Source of the DNA: Nocardioides jiangsuensis
Lineage (GTDB): Bacteria; Actinomycetota; Actinomycetes; Propionibacteriales; Nocardioidaceae
Assembly (NCBI RefSeq): GCF_019679455.1
Contig: NZ_JAIEZQ010000001.1
Span: 1,488,001-1,552,000, forward strand
Reading direction: 5' to 3'
DNA: 64,000 nucleotides
Under the pieces are notes generated by a model. It was not told the DNA's origin. It saw nothing but the letters and a program-made list of their open reading frames with translations, and did no database searches. Below, piece by piece: positions 11,096 through 20,779 of this stretch. Numbering within the stretch: the stretch's first letter is position 1; each line of letters begins with the position of its first letter. The position numbers and the translations under genes were made by a program.

Positions 11096-13051
11096 GTGAC
11101 GTTTCTGGCATCTGCACTGTCGACGAGCGCGTCCGTCGAGCCCCACGTGCCCGTGGTGGACCCGGCGGCGGCCGACGGGGTGTTCTCGCTGCTGTGGCTG
11201 GTCATCGCGCTGCCCGCGCTGGGGGCGGCGGTGCTGCTCCTCGGCGGGCGCCGTACCGACGCCTGGGGGCACCTCCTCGGTGTCGCCACCGTGGCCGGCT
11301 CGTTCGTGCTCAGCCTGGTGGCCTTCGTCGGCCTGCTGGGCCGGGGCGCCGATGACCGCGCCTTCACCCAGCACCTCTACACCTGGATCGAGGCCGGCGG
11401 GTTCCGGGTCGAGGCGTCGCTGCTCTACGACCCGCTCTCCGCGCTGTTCCTGCTGCTGATCACCGGGGTCGGCGCGCTGATCCACCTCTACTCGGTCGGC
11501 TACATGGCGCACGACCCACGCCGTCGCCGGTTCTTCGCCTACCTGAACCTGTTCGTCGCCGCGATGCTGGTGCTGGTGCTCGCCGACGACTACGTGGTCC
11601 TCTTCCTCGGCTGGGAGGGCGTCGGCCTCGCGTCGTACCTGCTGATCGGCTTCTGGCAGCACAAGCCGTCCGCGGCCGTGGCCGCCAAGAAGGCCTTCGT
11701 CGTGAACCGGGTCGGTGACCTGGGCATGGCGCTCGGCATCATGCTGATGTTCGCCACCTTCGGCAGCACCGCGTTCGCCGAGGTCTCCCGGGTCGCCACG
11801 GAGGCGACCGACGGCGTGCTCACCGCGCTCGGCCTCCTGCTGCTGCTGGCCGCCTGCGGCAAGTCGGCGCAGGTGCCGCTGCAGTCCTGGCTGCTCGACG
11901 CGATGGAGGGCCCGACCCCGGTGTCGGCGCTGATCCACGCGGCGACGATGGTCACCGCCGGTGTCTACCTGGTCGTCCGGTCGAACTTCATCTACGAGAA
12001 CGCCCCCGTGGCACAGACCGCGGTGGTCGTCGTCGGCGCGGTCACGCTCCTGTGGGGTGCGGTCATCGGTTGCGCCAAGGACGACATCAAGAAGGCGCTC
12101 GCCGGGTCGACGATGAGCCAGATCGGCTACATGATGCTCGCCGCGGGCCTCGGTGTCGCCGGCTACGCGTTCGCGATCTTCCACCTGCTGACCCACGGCT
12201 TCTTCAAGGCCAACATGTTCCTCGGCGCCGGCTCGGTGATGCACGGCATGGACGACGACGTCGACATGCGGCACTACGGCGCGCTGCAGAAGGCGATGCC
12301 GGTCACCTTCCTGACCTTCGCGATGGGCTACCTCGCGATCATCGGGTTCCCCGGGTTCTCGGGCTTCTGGTCCAAGGACAAGATCATCGAGGCCGGGTTC
12401 GAGGACAACCTGGTCGCCGGCCTGGCCGCCCTGCTCGGCGCCGGGATCACCGCGTTCTACATGACCCGGCTGATGCTGATGACGTTCTTCGGCGAGAAGC
12501 GCTGGGAGAAGGGCGTGCACCCGCACGAGTCGCCCAAGGTCATGACGGTCCCGCTGATCGTGCTCGCCGCCCTGTCGGTGCTCGGCGGCGTCATGCTGCT
12601 CGGGGACTGGATCGTCGGGTTCCTCGCGCCGGTGGTCGGGGAGGCCGAGCACCACACGCCCGCCGTGCCGCCGATCGTGATGACCCTCGTCGTGGTCGCC
12701 GTCGTCGCCGTCGGTGTCGCCACCGCCTGGCTCCTGGTGGGGCGCCGCGAGGTGCCGCGTACGGCGCCGCAGCGGGTGTCGGTGTTCACCCGGGCGGCGC
12801 GAGCCGACCTGTACGGCGACGCGATCAACGAGGCCCTGTTCATGCGCCCCGGCGACCGCTTCGTGGGTGACCTGGTGACCTTCGACAACGCCGGCGTCGA
12901 CGGCGCGGTCAACGGGACCGCCGCCGCGTTCGGCGGGATGTCGGGCCGGATGCGCCGCTGGCAGAACGGCTTCGTCCGCTCGTACGCGCTGTCGGTGCTC
13001 GTCGGCGCGCTCGTGGTCCTGGTCGCGATGCTGGCGGTGAACCTGGCATGA
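11096..13051 (+). CDS. nuoL: NADH-quinone oxidoreductase subunit L (proton pump)
   Basis: Largest antiporter-like membrane subunit, 651 aa, with the long lateral helix expected near the C-terminus. Conserved features include [16 protein letters not shown], the pump-channel segment [21 protein letters not shown] and [15 protein letters not shown] use the GTG at 11096, with GAAAGG about nine bases upstream; another GTG at 11091 is out of frame. The stop overlaps an ATG (13048) that opens a 35-codon ORF leading to nuoM. Confidence 0.96.
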   Translation: MTFLASALSTSASVEPHVPVVDPAAADGVFSLLWLVIALPALGAAVLLLGGRRTDAWGHLLGVATVAGSFVLSLVAFVGLLGRGADDRAFTQHLYTWIEAGGFRVEASLLYDPLSALFLLLITGVGALIHLYSVGYMAHDPRRRRFFAYLNLFVAAMLVLVLADDYVVLFLGWEGVGLASYLLIGFWQHKPSAAVAAKKAFVVNRVGDLGMALGIMLMFATFGSTAFAEVSRVATEATDGVLTALGLLLLLAACGKSAQVPLQSWLLDAMEGPTPVSALIHAATMVTAGVYLVVRSNFIYENAPVAQTAVVVVGAVTLLWGAVIGCAKDDIKKALAGSTMSQIGYMMLAAGLGVAGYAFAIFHLLTHGFFKANMFLGAGSVMHGMDDDVDMRHYGALQKAMPVTFLTFAMGYLAIIGFPGFSGFWSKDKIIEAGFEDNLVAGLAALLGAGITAFYMTRLMLMTFFGEKRWEKGVHPHESPKVMTVPLIVLAALSVLGGVMLLGDWIVGFLAPVVGEAEHHTPAVPPIVMTLVVVAVVAVGVATAWLLVGRREVPRTAPQRVSVFTRAARADLYGDAINEALFMRPGDRFVGDLVTFDNAGVDGAVNGTAAAFGGMSGRMRRWQNGFVRSYALSVLVGALVVLVAMLAVNLA

Positions 13052-13155
13052 CCCCCATCCCCCGTAACTGCTCGCTCCGCTCGCACCCGCGCGGGGAACC
13101 CGGGATCGCGAGCCCCACGTTGGTACTCGACTCGAGGCTGGTGTCGTCGCTGTGA
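13048..13155 (+). CDS. Putative 35-codon coupling ORF between nuoL and nuoM
   Basis: The ATG overlaps the nuoL stop (13048-13051). The frame runs without a stop through the 100-bp gap and ends at a TGA (13153-13155) that overlaps the GTG start of nuoM as GTGA. The peptide begins [16 protein letters not shown] and resembles nothing I know. No strong ribosome site is visible before nuoM, so re-initiation after this ORF could help nuoM translation. The gap contains an inverted motif (CTCGCTCCGCTCG, then CGCGCGGGG) and may be an inserted repeat that kept the frame. Confidence 0.35.
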   Translation: MTPIPRNCSLRSHPRGEPGIASPTLVLDSRLVSSL

Positions 13156-14699
13156 GCTTTCCCTGGTTGACCGTTCTCATGGCGGTGCCGCTCGTCGGCT
13201 CCGTGGTGGTGGCGCTCCTCCCCGCCCGGCTCGGAGGCGCCCTCACCAAGCAGGTCGCCTTCGGTGTCTCCCTGCTCACCCTCGGGATCGCCGCGGCCGT
13301 CGGCGCCGGCTACGACGTGGGCGGTGGCTTCCAGTACACCGAGGAGCACGAGTGGATCGCCGCCTTCGGCGCCCACTACGCGCTCGGCGTCGACGGCATC
13401 GGGCTCACGCTGGTGCTGCTCACCGCGATCCTGACCCCGGTGGTGATCCTGGCGTCGTGGGACGACGGCGACGCCGGCCGCTGGGGCGTGAACGCGTTCT
13501 TCGCCTGGATGCTGGCGCTCGAGGGCCTGGCCATCGGTGTCTTCGCCGCGACCGACGTGTTCTTGTTCTACGTGCTGTTCGAAGCCACGCTGATCCCGAT
13601 CTACTTCCTGATCGGCGGCTTCGGGGGAGCCCGGCGCTCCTACGCCGCGGTCAAGTTCCTGCTCTACTCCCTGCTCGGCGGCCTGCTGATGCTGGCCTCG
13701 GTGATCGGCCTGTACGTGGTCTCCGCGGACAGCGAGACCGGGCCGACGTACCTGCTCTCCGAGCTGAGCCGGATGGAGATGGACCAGAACGTCGGCCGCT
13801 GGCTGTTCCTGGGCTTCTTCATCGCGTTCGCGATCAAGGCGCCGATGTTCCCGGTGCACACCTGGCTGCCAGACGCCGCGTCCGAGGGGACGCCCGGCAC
13901 CTCGGTGCTGCTGGTCAGCATCCTGGACAAGATCGGCACCTTCGGGATGATCCGGTTCTGCCTGGGCCTGTTCCCCGAGGCCTCGCAGTGGGCGACCCCG
14001 GTCGTCGTCGCGCTCGCGGTGGTCTCCGTGCTGTACGGCGCCCTGGTGGCCGTCGGCCAGGACAGCATCCCGCGCCTGATCGCGTACACCTCGGTGTCGC
14101 ACTTCGGCTTCATCGTGCTCGGCATCTTCGTGATGAACACGCAGGGCCAGACCGGCTCGACGCTGTACATGTTCAACCACGGCCTCTCGACCGCGGCGCT
14201 GTTCCTGGTCACCGGATTCCTGATCCGGCGCCGCCGGTCGCAGCTGATCAGCGACATGGGCGGCGTGGAGAAGGTCGCCCCGGTCCTGGCCGGGGTGTTC
14301 CTCGTGGCCGGACTGGCGTCGTTGTCGCTGCCCGGCCTGTCGCCGTTCATCTCCGAGTTCCTGGTGCTCGTCGGCACCTTCGTCTACTCGTGGTGGGTGG
14401 CCGTCATCGCGACGCTCGGCATCGTCCTGGCCGCGCTCTACATCCTCGTGATGTACCAACGCACGATGACCGGCGTGCCGGTCCCGGCCGTGGTCGGGAT
14501 GAAGGACCTCACCCGCCGCGAGATCTCGGCGCTCGCGCCGCTGCTCGTGCTCATCGTGGCGCTCGGCTTCTTCCCGCAGCCGCTGACCGCGATCATCAAC
14601 CCAGCCGTCGAGGACACCCTGCAGCAGGTAGGCGTGTCCGACCCCGCCCCGGACGTCCCGGTCACCGCCGGCCCGGGTGAGGAAGAGGAGAGCCACTGA
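13152..14699 (+). CDS. nuoM: NADH-quinone oxidoreductase subunit M (proton pump)
   Basis: Antiporter-like subunit of 515 aa with about 14 helices. Typical features are LFEATLIPIYFLIGGFG (with the channel Glu), IKAPMFPVHTWLPDAASEGTP and SVSHFGFIVLGIF. Start GTG 13152 is preceded by a 100-bp gap without a clear ribosome site. It overlaps nuoN by one base (TGATG). The second cluster has a paralogue at 35743-37296. Confidence 0.96.
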   Translation: MSFPWLTVLMAVPLVGSVVVALLPARLGGALTKQVAFGVSLLTLGIAAAVGAGYDVGGGFQYTEEHEWIAAFGAHYALGVDGIGLTLVLLTAILTPVVILASWDDGDAGRWGVNAFFAWMLALEGLAIGVFAATDVFLFYVLFEATLIPIYFLIGGFGGARRSYAAVKFLLYSLLGGLLMLASVIGLYVVSADSETGPTYLLSELSRMEMDQNVGRWLFLGFFIAFAIKAPMFPVHTWLPDAASEGTPGTSVLLVSILDKIGTFGMIRFCLGLFPEASQWATPVVVALAVVSVLYGALVAVGQDSIPRLIAYTSVSHFGFIVLGIFVMNTQGQTGSTLYMFNHGLSTAALFLVTGFLIRRRRSQLISDMGGVEKVAPVLAGVFLVAGLASLSLPGLSPFISEFLVLVGTFVYSWWVAVIATLGIVLAALYILVMYQRTMTGVPVPAVVGMKDLTRREISALAPLLVLIVALGFFPQPLTAIINPAVEDTLQQVGVSDPAPDVPVTAGPGEEEESH

Positions 14700-16312
14700 T
14701 GTCATCGGCCGCCGTGCTCGCTGCTGAGTTCCAGGCTCCGAGCTTCGAGTACAGCCTGCTCTCGCCGCTCCTGGTGATCTTCGGGGTGGCGATCACGGGC
14801 GTGCTCGTCGAGGCCTTCGCCCCGCGCGGGTCGCGCTACCTGCTGCAGGCCGTGCTCGCGGTCCTCGGTGTCGTCGGCGCCCTCGTGGCGACCGTCATCG
14901 TGGGCCTCAACCTCGTGTCGCGCGGCGGCGGGACCGCGCACGGCTCGATCGCCGCCGAGGGCGCCATCGCCGTCGACGGACCGTCGATCTTCATCTGGGG
15001 CACGGTGCTCGTGCTCTCGCTGGTCAGCGTGCTGCTCTTCGCCGAGCGCCGGCTCGAGGGCGGCGTGCTCTCCTTCGCCGGCCAGGCCGCGGCGCTGCCG
15101 GGCACCGAGGCCGAGCGCGAGGCCTCCACCCGGGGCCTCGAGCACACCGAGGTGTTCCCGCTGATGATGTTCGCGGTGGGCGGCATGATGCTGTTCCCCG
15201 CCTCGAACGACCTGCTCACGATGTTCGTCGCGCTCGAGGTGCTCTCGCTGCCGCTGTACCTGCTGTGCGGGCTCGCCCGGCGCCGGCGGCTGCTGAGCCA
15301 GGAGGCCGCGCTCAAGTACTTCATGCTCGGTGCCTTCAGCTCCGGCTTCTTCATCTACGGCATCGCGCTGGTCTACGGCTACGCGGGCTCGATGAACTTC
15401 GCCGCGATCAGCGCCGCGGTCTCCGGCCGCGCCGGCGGCGAGGGCCTGCTGCTCGGCGGCATCGCGCTGCTCGCGGTCGGGATGATGTTCAAGGTCGGCG
15501 CGGCGCCGTTCCACGCCTGGACCCCCGACGTCTACCAGGGCGCCCCCACCGCGGTCACCGCGTTCATGGCGGCCTGCACCAAGGTGGCCGCGTTCGGTGC
15601 GCTGCTGCGGCTGTTCTACGTCGCCTTCGGCGGCGCCCGCTGGGACTGGACGCCGATGGTGTGGGTGATCGCGATCCTCACCATGGTGGTCGGTTCGGTG
15701 CTCGCGCTGTCCCAGACCGACGTGAAGCGGATGCTGGCCTACTCCTCGATCGCCCACGCGGGCTTCCTGCTCACCGGCTTCGTCGGCGCGCAGCAGGTGG
15801 CCGACGTGGGCATCGGCGAGATCACCTCGCTGCAGGCGGTGCTGTTCTACCTGGTCACCTACGGCTTCACCACGGTCGCCGCGTTCGCCGTGGTGACCGT
15901 GGTCCGCGACGCCGGTGGCGAGGCCACCCACCTGTCCCGCTGGTCCGGGCTGGGCAAGGAGTCCCCGGTGGTCGCCGGTGTCTTCGCCGTCCTCCTGCTC
16001 GGCATGGCGGGCATCCCGCTGACCAGCGGATTCACCGGAAAGTGGGCGGTGTTCACCACCGCGCTGGCCGGCGGCGCGTGGCCGCTGGTGGTCACCGCGG
16101 TGCTGTTCAGCGTGGTCGCGGCCTTCTTCTACGTGCGGGTGATCGTGCTCATGTACTTCTCCGACCCGGTCGGCGAGGGACCCACCGTGGCGACCCCCAG
16201 CATCCTGACGACTATCGTGATCGCCGTGGGCTTCGCGGCGACGCTGGCCCTGGGCGTCGTACCCGGCCCGGTCCTGGACCTGGCCGCCGCCGCCGGAGAG
16301 TTCATCCGCTGA
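14699..16312 (+). CDS. nuoN: NADH-quinone oxidoreductase subunit N (proton pump)
   Basis: Third antiporter-like subunit, 537 aa. Diagnostic segments are LFVALEVLSLPLYLLCG in the NuoN form, KVGAAPFHAWTPDVYQGAPT and KRMLAYSSIAHAGFLLTG. The helix-rich profile is normal. This is the last gene of the complete complex I operon; 43 bp separate it from the polyprenyl synthase gene, close enough for cotranscription. Confidence 0.96.
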   Translation: MSSAAVLAAEFQAPSFEYSLLSPLLVIFGVAITGVLVEAFAPRGSRYLLQAVLAVLGVVGALVATVIVGLNLVSRGGGTAHGSIAAEGAIAVDGPSIFIWGTVLVLSLVSVLLFAERRLEGGVLSFAGQAAALPGTEAEREASTRGLEHTEVFPLMMFAVGGMMLFPASNDLLTMFVALEVLSLPLYLLCGLARRRRLLSQEAALKYFMLGAFSSGFFIYGIALVYGYAGSMNFAAISAAVSGRAGGEGLLLGGIALLAVGMMFKVGAAPFHAWTPDVYQGAPTAVTAFMAACTKVAAFGALLRLFYVAFGGARWDWTPMVWVIAILTMVVGSVLALSQTDVKRMLAYSSIAHAGFLLTGFVGAQQVADVGIGEITSLQAVLFYLVTYGFTTVAAFAVVTVVRDAGGEATHLSRWSGLGKESPVVAGVFAVLLLGMAGIPLTSGFTGKWAVFTTALAGGAWPLVVTAVLFSVVAAFFYVRVIVLMYFSDPVGEGPTVATPSILTTIVIAVGFAATLALGVVPGPVLDLAAAAGEFIR

Positions 16313-16355
16313 CCCTTCCGCCTCGGCGGGAGCGACGAGAAGGAGCACCACCGCG

Positions 16356-17360
16356 GTGACGTCATCACCCGCGTCGTCCCTGGCGCTGCCCATCCTGGAC
16401 TCCGAGCTGGAGTCCCGGCTGCGCGCGCGCATGCAGGAGGTCGAGGACGCCCTCGAGGACGCCATCCAGAGCGAGGCCGCGTTCGTCACCGAGGCGGCGC
16501 GGCACCTGATGCACGCCGGCGGCAAGCGGTTCCGGCCGCTGCTGGTGCTGCTCGCGGCGGAGACCGGTGACCCGGCCGGCGACGGGGTGGTCACCTCGGC
16601 CTGCGTAGTCGAGCTGACCCACCTGGCGTCGCTGTACCACGACGACGTGATGGACGAGGCCGCGCTGCGCCGCGGCGCGGAGTCCGCCAACGCCCGCTGG
16701 GACAACCTGGTGGCGATCCTCACCGGCGACTTCCTGTTCTCCAAGTCCTCCGAGCTCACCGCCCGCCTCGGCGCGGACGCGGTGCGGATCCAGGCCGAGA
16801 CGTTCACCCGCCTCGTCGAGGGGCAGATCCTGGAGACGCTGGGCCCCGGCGAGGACGAGGAGCCGCTCGCGCACTACCTGCGGGTGGTGGCCGGGAAGAC
16901 CGGCTCGCTGATCGCGACCTCCGCCCGCTACGGCGCGCGCTTCAGCGGGGCCCCGCTCGAGGTCGAGGAGGCGCTGACGGCGTACGGCGAGCGCGTGGGC
17001 ACCGCCTTCCAGCTCTCCGACGACATCCTCGACATCGCCAGCGAGTCCGACGAGTCCGGCAAGACCCCCGGCACCGACCTGCGCGAGGGCGTGCCCACCC
17101 TGCCGGTGCTGATCGCCCGGCAGTCGAGCGACCCGGCCGACGCGCGGCTGCTCGAGCTGCTCGCGGCGGACCTCACCGATGACGCCCTGCACGCCGAGGC
17201 GCTCGACCTGCTCCGCAAGCACCCGGCGATGGACGAGGCGCGGGCCTACGTCATCGAGCGGGCCAACGAGGCGCGCGAGCTGCTCAAGGTGCTCCCCGAG
17301 GGGCCGGTCCGTGACGCGCTCGACGCGTTCGCGGCGATCATCGCCACCCGCACCTCCTAG
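16356..17360 (+). CDS. Polyprenyl diphosphate synthase (trans-isoprenyl transferase)
   Basis: Builds long-chain all-trans polyprenyl diphosphate from IPP, most likely the menaquinone side chain given its position after nuoN. The product is 334 aa. HAGGKRFRPLLVLL (about 49-62) is the IPP-binding region, YHDDVMDEAALRRG (about 92-105) holds the first Asp-rich motif, and LSDDILDIASES (about 219) the second. GTG start with AAGGAG about 12 bases upstream. Chain length cannot be fixed from sequence alone. The gene ends 27 bp before a strong terminator. Confidence 0.9.
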   Translation: MTSSPASSLALPILDSELESRLRARMQEVEDALEDAIQSEAAFVTEAARHLMHAGGKRFRPLLVLLAAETGDPAGDGVVTSACVVELTHLASLYHDDVMDEAALRRGAESANARWDNLVAILTGDFLFSKSSELTARLGADAVRIQAETFTRLVEGQILETLGPGEDEEPLAHYLRVVAGKTGSLIATSARYGARFSGAPLEVEEALTAYGERVGTAFQLSDDILDIASESDESGKTPGTDLREGVPTLPVLIARQSSDPADARLLELLAADLTDDALHAEALDLLRKHPAMDEARAYVIERANEARELLKVLPEGPVRDALDAFAAIIATRTS

Positions 17361-17387
17361 GACCCGGTCCACCCGGAGACACAGGCG

Positions 17388-17430
17388 AAGCCACGTCCCG
17401 GCCGTTGCGGCGGCCGGGACGTGGCTTTTT
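17388..17430 (+). terminator. Rho-independent terminator after the nuo/polyprenyl synthase operon
   Basis: A perfect 17-bp stem (17388-17404 with 17411-17427, left arm AAGCCACGTCCCGGCCG) with a six-base loop TTGCGG, followed by TTTTT on the plus strand (17426-17430). It lies between the convergent polyprenyl synthase and phoX genes. It should end plus-strand transcripts; the minus strand has almost no T run. Confidence 0.93.
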
Positions 17431-17448
17431 CTCGTGGGTGGTGCGGGG

Positions 17449-19512
17449 TCAGCTCTCGTAGGCGACGATCACGCTCGGCCGCGGGAACGAGTCCGTGTGC
17501 GGCCAGGTGCTCGACGGCTGGTCGAAGCTCGCGCCGTCGGTCTCACCGGGGTGCTGTACCGCCGCGAAGACGCTGAGCTGGTCCTCGCTGACCAGCGGGC
17601 CGCAGGTCTCCGCGCCGACCGGGACGGTGAGGAACTGCTCGACCTTGCCCCGCTCGGCGCCGGCCACCGGGACCCGGAACAGGCCGTCGTTGGAGCCCAG
17701 CGAGTTGCCGTCGGTGGAGATCCACAGGTTGCCGAGCGCGTCGAAGGCGACGTTGTCGGGGCAGCTGACCGGGCTGACCTGCTCCTTGGGGTAGCCGGCG
17801 AAGTAGGTCTCCGGGGCCTCCGGGTCGCCGCACACCAGCATCAGGCCCCAGGTGAACGCGGTGGAGGTGTGGTCGCCGGCGTCCGGGGTGACCTCGAGGA
17901 CGTAGCCGTTGCGGTTGCCGCTCGCCGAGGTCAGCGGCGCGCCGAGCTCGGAGCGGACCATGCTGGAGGTCAGCGGGTTCGCCTCGTCCGCGGGGTACTT
18001 CTTGCCCCGGTCGGAGTTGTTGGTCAGTGCGCAGTAGACGCGGCCGTTGACCGGGTTCGGCTCGATGTCCTCGGGACGGTCCATCTTGGTCGGGCCGACC
18101 TTGTCGGCGGCGAGCCGGGTGTCGACGAGTACGTCGACCACGCTCATCCCGTCCACGAACGACTCGGTGTCGCTGGCCAGCGCGATCCACTCGCCGAGGC
18201 CGTCGTACTCCGGGGCGGCGTCCGCGGCCTCGTCGGTGAAGCGGGCGACGTACAGGGTGCCCCTGCTGAGCAGCGTCAGGTTGTGCTTGCGGGCGGCCTG
18301 GGTGTCGCGGGGGTCGTACTTCTCGGCGGAGACGAACTTGTAGATGTAGTCGCCCCGCTCGTCGTCGCCCATGTAGACGACCGCGCGGCCGTCGCGGGCG
18401 ATGGTGGCGTTGGCGCCCTCGTGCTTGAACCGGCCGAGCATCGAGTGCTTGCGCGGGGTCGACCTCGGCTCGAGCGGGTCGACCTCGACGATGTAGCCGA
18501 AGCGGAACGGCTCGTGCGGCTCGGCGGTGAGGTCGAAGCGCTCGTCGACGTCGCTCCAGCCGCGGCCGTCACCGGCGAGGCCGTAGCGGGCGTAGGAGGC
18601 GGCGTACCGGCTGTCGAGCGTGCCCGACTTGTCGAAGTAGCCGTTGAAGTTCTCCTCGCCGGACAGGATCGTGCCCCAGGGCGTGGTGCCGCCGGCGCAG
18701 TTGGCGAAGGTGCCGAGGACGTTCTTGCCGGACGGATCGGCGCTGGTGCGGAGCCGCTCCGTGCCGGCGGCGGGGCCGTCGACGAGGAACGGCGTGTTCG
18801 CGGTGATCCGGCGGTTGAGCCGGGCGCCGCGGTGGTTCGACCGCTTCCAGGAGCCCGGCTTCCGGCCACGCTCGATCTGCACGACGGACATGCCGTGCGA
18901 GGCGATCGCGATCCTCTTGACCGTCGCGTCGTCGTAGACGCCGGCGGGGAACATCAGCTCCTCGTCGGTGTACTCGTTGTTGGCGACGAGCACGGCGCTG
19001 CCGGCGGTGAGCGGGACGACGCCGACGTAGTCGCAGTTGTAGCCGAACTGGCGCTCCGCGGACGCCGGGGTCTGCGCGAACGCGTCGAACGCGGGGGCGT
19101 CGGCGGTGACCGGGTCGCCCCAGCGGACCAGGACTTCGTAGGTGTAGCCGCGGGGGACCGTGACGTTGTCGCGGACGTTCGGGGCGACCGGCGTGAAGTC
19201 GGCCGAGCCGATGCCGGCCGCGGCGGCGCCGGCGCGCCGGGCCGCCGGGGCGGGGGTCGCGGCCGCGGCGGCCGACGGGTTGAGCAGCCCGCCGAGGACC
19301 AGCGCGCCGGCGCCGACACCGCCGGCCTTCAGGACCGAGCGGCGGGCCAGGGCGCCCTCGACGAGCGAGGAGAAGTGGGGGTTGTCCGACGTGTTCGGGA
19401 CGGGCTTGTCGCAGGCGTTGCCGCACCGGTAGTGGCAGGTCATGCTGCTGCGCGAGCCGTGCGGTCCCGAGTTCAGCAGCGGCAGGAGCCGCAGGCCGTT
19501 TCTGGGGGTCAA
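17449..19512 (-). CDS. PhoX family (DUF839) secreted phosphatase, Tat-exported
   Basis: Calcium-dependent phosphomonoesterase family, probably releasing phosphate outside the cell. The product is 687 aa. A twin-arginine signal (LARRSVLKAGG followed by a hydrophobic stretch and ATPAPAA) lies about 60-90 residues in. The N-terminus has the YRCGNAC and PNTSDNPHF blocks common in actinobacterial members; MERPEDIEPN-like text (DRPEDIEPNP) and SGEENFNGYF are core motifs. The start shown is TTG 19512 with AAGGAG eight bases upstream; ATG 19443 is an alternative giving 664 aa. A PHO-box-like sequence lies about 70 bp upstream, so phosphate starvation probably induces it. Confidence 0.88.
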   Translation of the reverse strand: MTPRNGLRLLPLLNSGPHGSRSSMTCHYRCGNACDKPVPNTSDNPHFSSLVEGALARRSVLKAGGVGAGALVLGGLLNPSAAAAATPAPAARRAGAAAAGIGSADFTPVAPNVRDNVTVPRGYTYEVLVRWGDPVTADAPAFDAFAQTPASAERQFGYNCDYVGVVPLTAGSAVLVANNEYTDEELMFPAGVYDDATVKRIAIASHGMSVVQIERGRKPGSWKRSNHRGARLNRRITANTPFLVDGPAAGTERLRTSADPSGKNVLGTFANCAGGTTPWGTILSGEENFNGYFDKSGTLDSRYAASYARYGLAGDGRGWSDVDERFDLTAEPHEPFRFGYIVEVDPLEPRSTPRKHSMLGRFKHEGANATIARDGRAVVYMGDDERGDYIYKFVSAEKYDPRDTQAARKHNLTLLSRGTLYVARFTDEAADAAPEYDGLGEWIALASDTESFVDGMSVVDVLVDTRLAADKVGPTKMDRPEDIEPNPVNGRVYCALTNNSDRGKKYPADEANPLTSSMVRSELGAPLTSASGNRNGYVLEVTPDAGDHTSTAFTWGLMLVCGDPEAPETYFAGYPKEQVSPVSCPDNVAFDALGNLWISTDGNSLGSNDGLFRVPVAGAERGKVEQFLTVPVGAETCGPLVSEDQLSVFAAVQHPGETDGASFDQPSSTWPHTDSFPRPSVIVAYES

Positions 19513-19545
19513 GGTGGTGCTCCTTGGGTCTCGTAGTCGTCCGTG

Positions 19546-19600
19546 ACGCTAGGAAGACAAGGCGATCCCGAGGGATAGCCGGGGTGGACGCCGGGTGAAC
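19546..19600 (-). promoter_or_regulatory. PHO-box-like operator and promoter of phoX
   Basis: On the minus strand two adjacent 11-bp direct repeats are seen: GTTCACCCGGC (19600-19590) and GTCCACCCCGG (19589-19579). They match the actinobacterial PhoP box (GTTCACC plus four bases, repeated every 11 bp). A TAnnnT -10 box (TAGCGT, 19551-19546) follows 27 bp downstream, so the repeats cover the -35 region, as expected for activation. The 189-bp gap 19513-19701 holds nothing else that I recognise. Confidence 0.65.
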
Positions 19601-19701
19601 AAATGCCACGAACCGCGCATCGTTCACCGGGCGTCGCGGCGCTCTACGCCGGGCTGGTCGACCGCGCGGTGGCGGGACTCTCGCAGGGTGCCCGCGCGGG
19701 A

Positions 19702-20610
19702 CTAGAGGGCGCTGGCCTCGGCTGTGAGCCGGAGCTGGCGGCGCCGGTAGGTCAGCGCCTCGAAGGTGAAGATGGCCAGCGCCAGCCACACCAGCGTGAA
19801 GCCGACCCAGCGCATCGCGGGCATCGGCTCGCCGAACAGGAAGACGCCGAGCGCGAACTGGATCGTCGGGGCGACGTACTGCAGCAGCCCGATCGTGGTC
19901 ATCGAGACCCGCGTCGCAGCGGCCCCGAAGCAGATCAGCGGGATCGCGGTGACCACGCCGGTGCCCACGATGAGCAGCACGTGGCCGGCACCCTCGGTGG
20001 TGAACGTCGAGGTGCCCTGGGCGCCGAGCCAGAGCAGGTACCCCGCGGCGACCGGGGCGAGCACCAGCGTCTCGACGGTGAGGCTCTCCACCGCGCCCGT
20101 GTTGGCCTTCTTCTTCGCCAGGCCGTAGCTGCCGAACGAGAACGCGAGGACCAGCGCGACCCAGGGCGGCCGGCCGTACTCCACGGTGAGGCCGACCACG
20201 GCGACGGTGGCGATCCCCATCGCCACCCACTGCATCGTGCGCAGCCGCTCGCCGAGCACCACCACGCCCATCAGCACGGTCACCAGCGGGTTGATGAAGT
20301 AGCCCAGGGACGTCTCGACGACGTGGCCGTTGTTCACGCCCCAGATGTAGGTCCCCCAGTTGACCGCGATCACGACCGCGGCGAGCGCGAGGATCCCCCG
20401 GGTGCGGGGCGAGGTGAGCACCTTGCGGAGCTGGCGGCGCCGGCCCAGGGCGAGGATCAGGCCGGCCATCACGGCCATCGACCAGAAGATCCGGTGCGCC
20501 AGGATCTCGATCGCGCCGGCCGGCTCGAGCAGCGGCCAGTAGAGCGGGAACAGGCCCCACATGGCGTAGGCGGCGAAGCCCAGGAGGAAGCCGCGTCGAG
20601 TCTCTGCCAC
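19702..20610 (-). CDS. rarD: RarD/EamA family transporter
   Basis: Ten-helix drug/metabolite-type permease in the cytoplasmic membrane, 302 aa. The N-terminus GFLLGFAAYAMWGLFPLYW and the blocks EILAHRIFWS and GYFINPLVTVLMG are typical of the RarD subfamily, which is two EamA repeats in tandem. The transported substrate of RarD proteins is not established. It is transcribed toward phoX with a 189-bp gap that contains the phoX promoter, so the two are probably separate units. Confidence 0.88.
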   Translation of the reverse strand: MAETRRGFLLGFAAYAMWGLFPLYWPLLEPAGAIEILAHRIFWSMAVMAGLILALGRRRQLRKVLTSPRTRGILALAAVVIAVNWGTYIWGVNNGHVVETSLGYFINPLVTVLMGVVVLGERLRTMQWVAMGIATVAVVGLTVEYGRPPWVALVLAFSFGSYGLAKKKANTGAVESLTVETLVLAPVAAGYLLWLGAQGTSTFTTEGAGHVLLIVGTGVVTAIPLICFGAAATRVSMTTIGLLQYVAPTIQFALGVFLFGEPMPAMRWVGFTLVWLALAIFTFEALTYRRRQLRLTAEASAL

Positions 20611-20779
20611 GCCGGAAGCCTAACCGAGGCGTAAGGGGCAAAAGAAATGTTTGCCACTGACCGAGACGCGGGCTGCCTCAGACGGGTGGGGTGCTTGCGG
20701 ACCTTCGGCCCGGGCATGCCGGCCCCCACCCGCCTACCGTCGGAAGAGGGCGGGTGCGCCCCGCCGTCGAGGAGGTCCC

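Noticed and set aside
19603-20634. 343-codon plus-strand frame over rarD
   Set aside because: It lies opposite a well-recognised RarD with ten helices, its product is charged low-complexity text, and no ribosome site is present.
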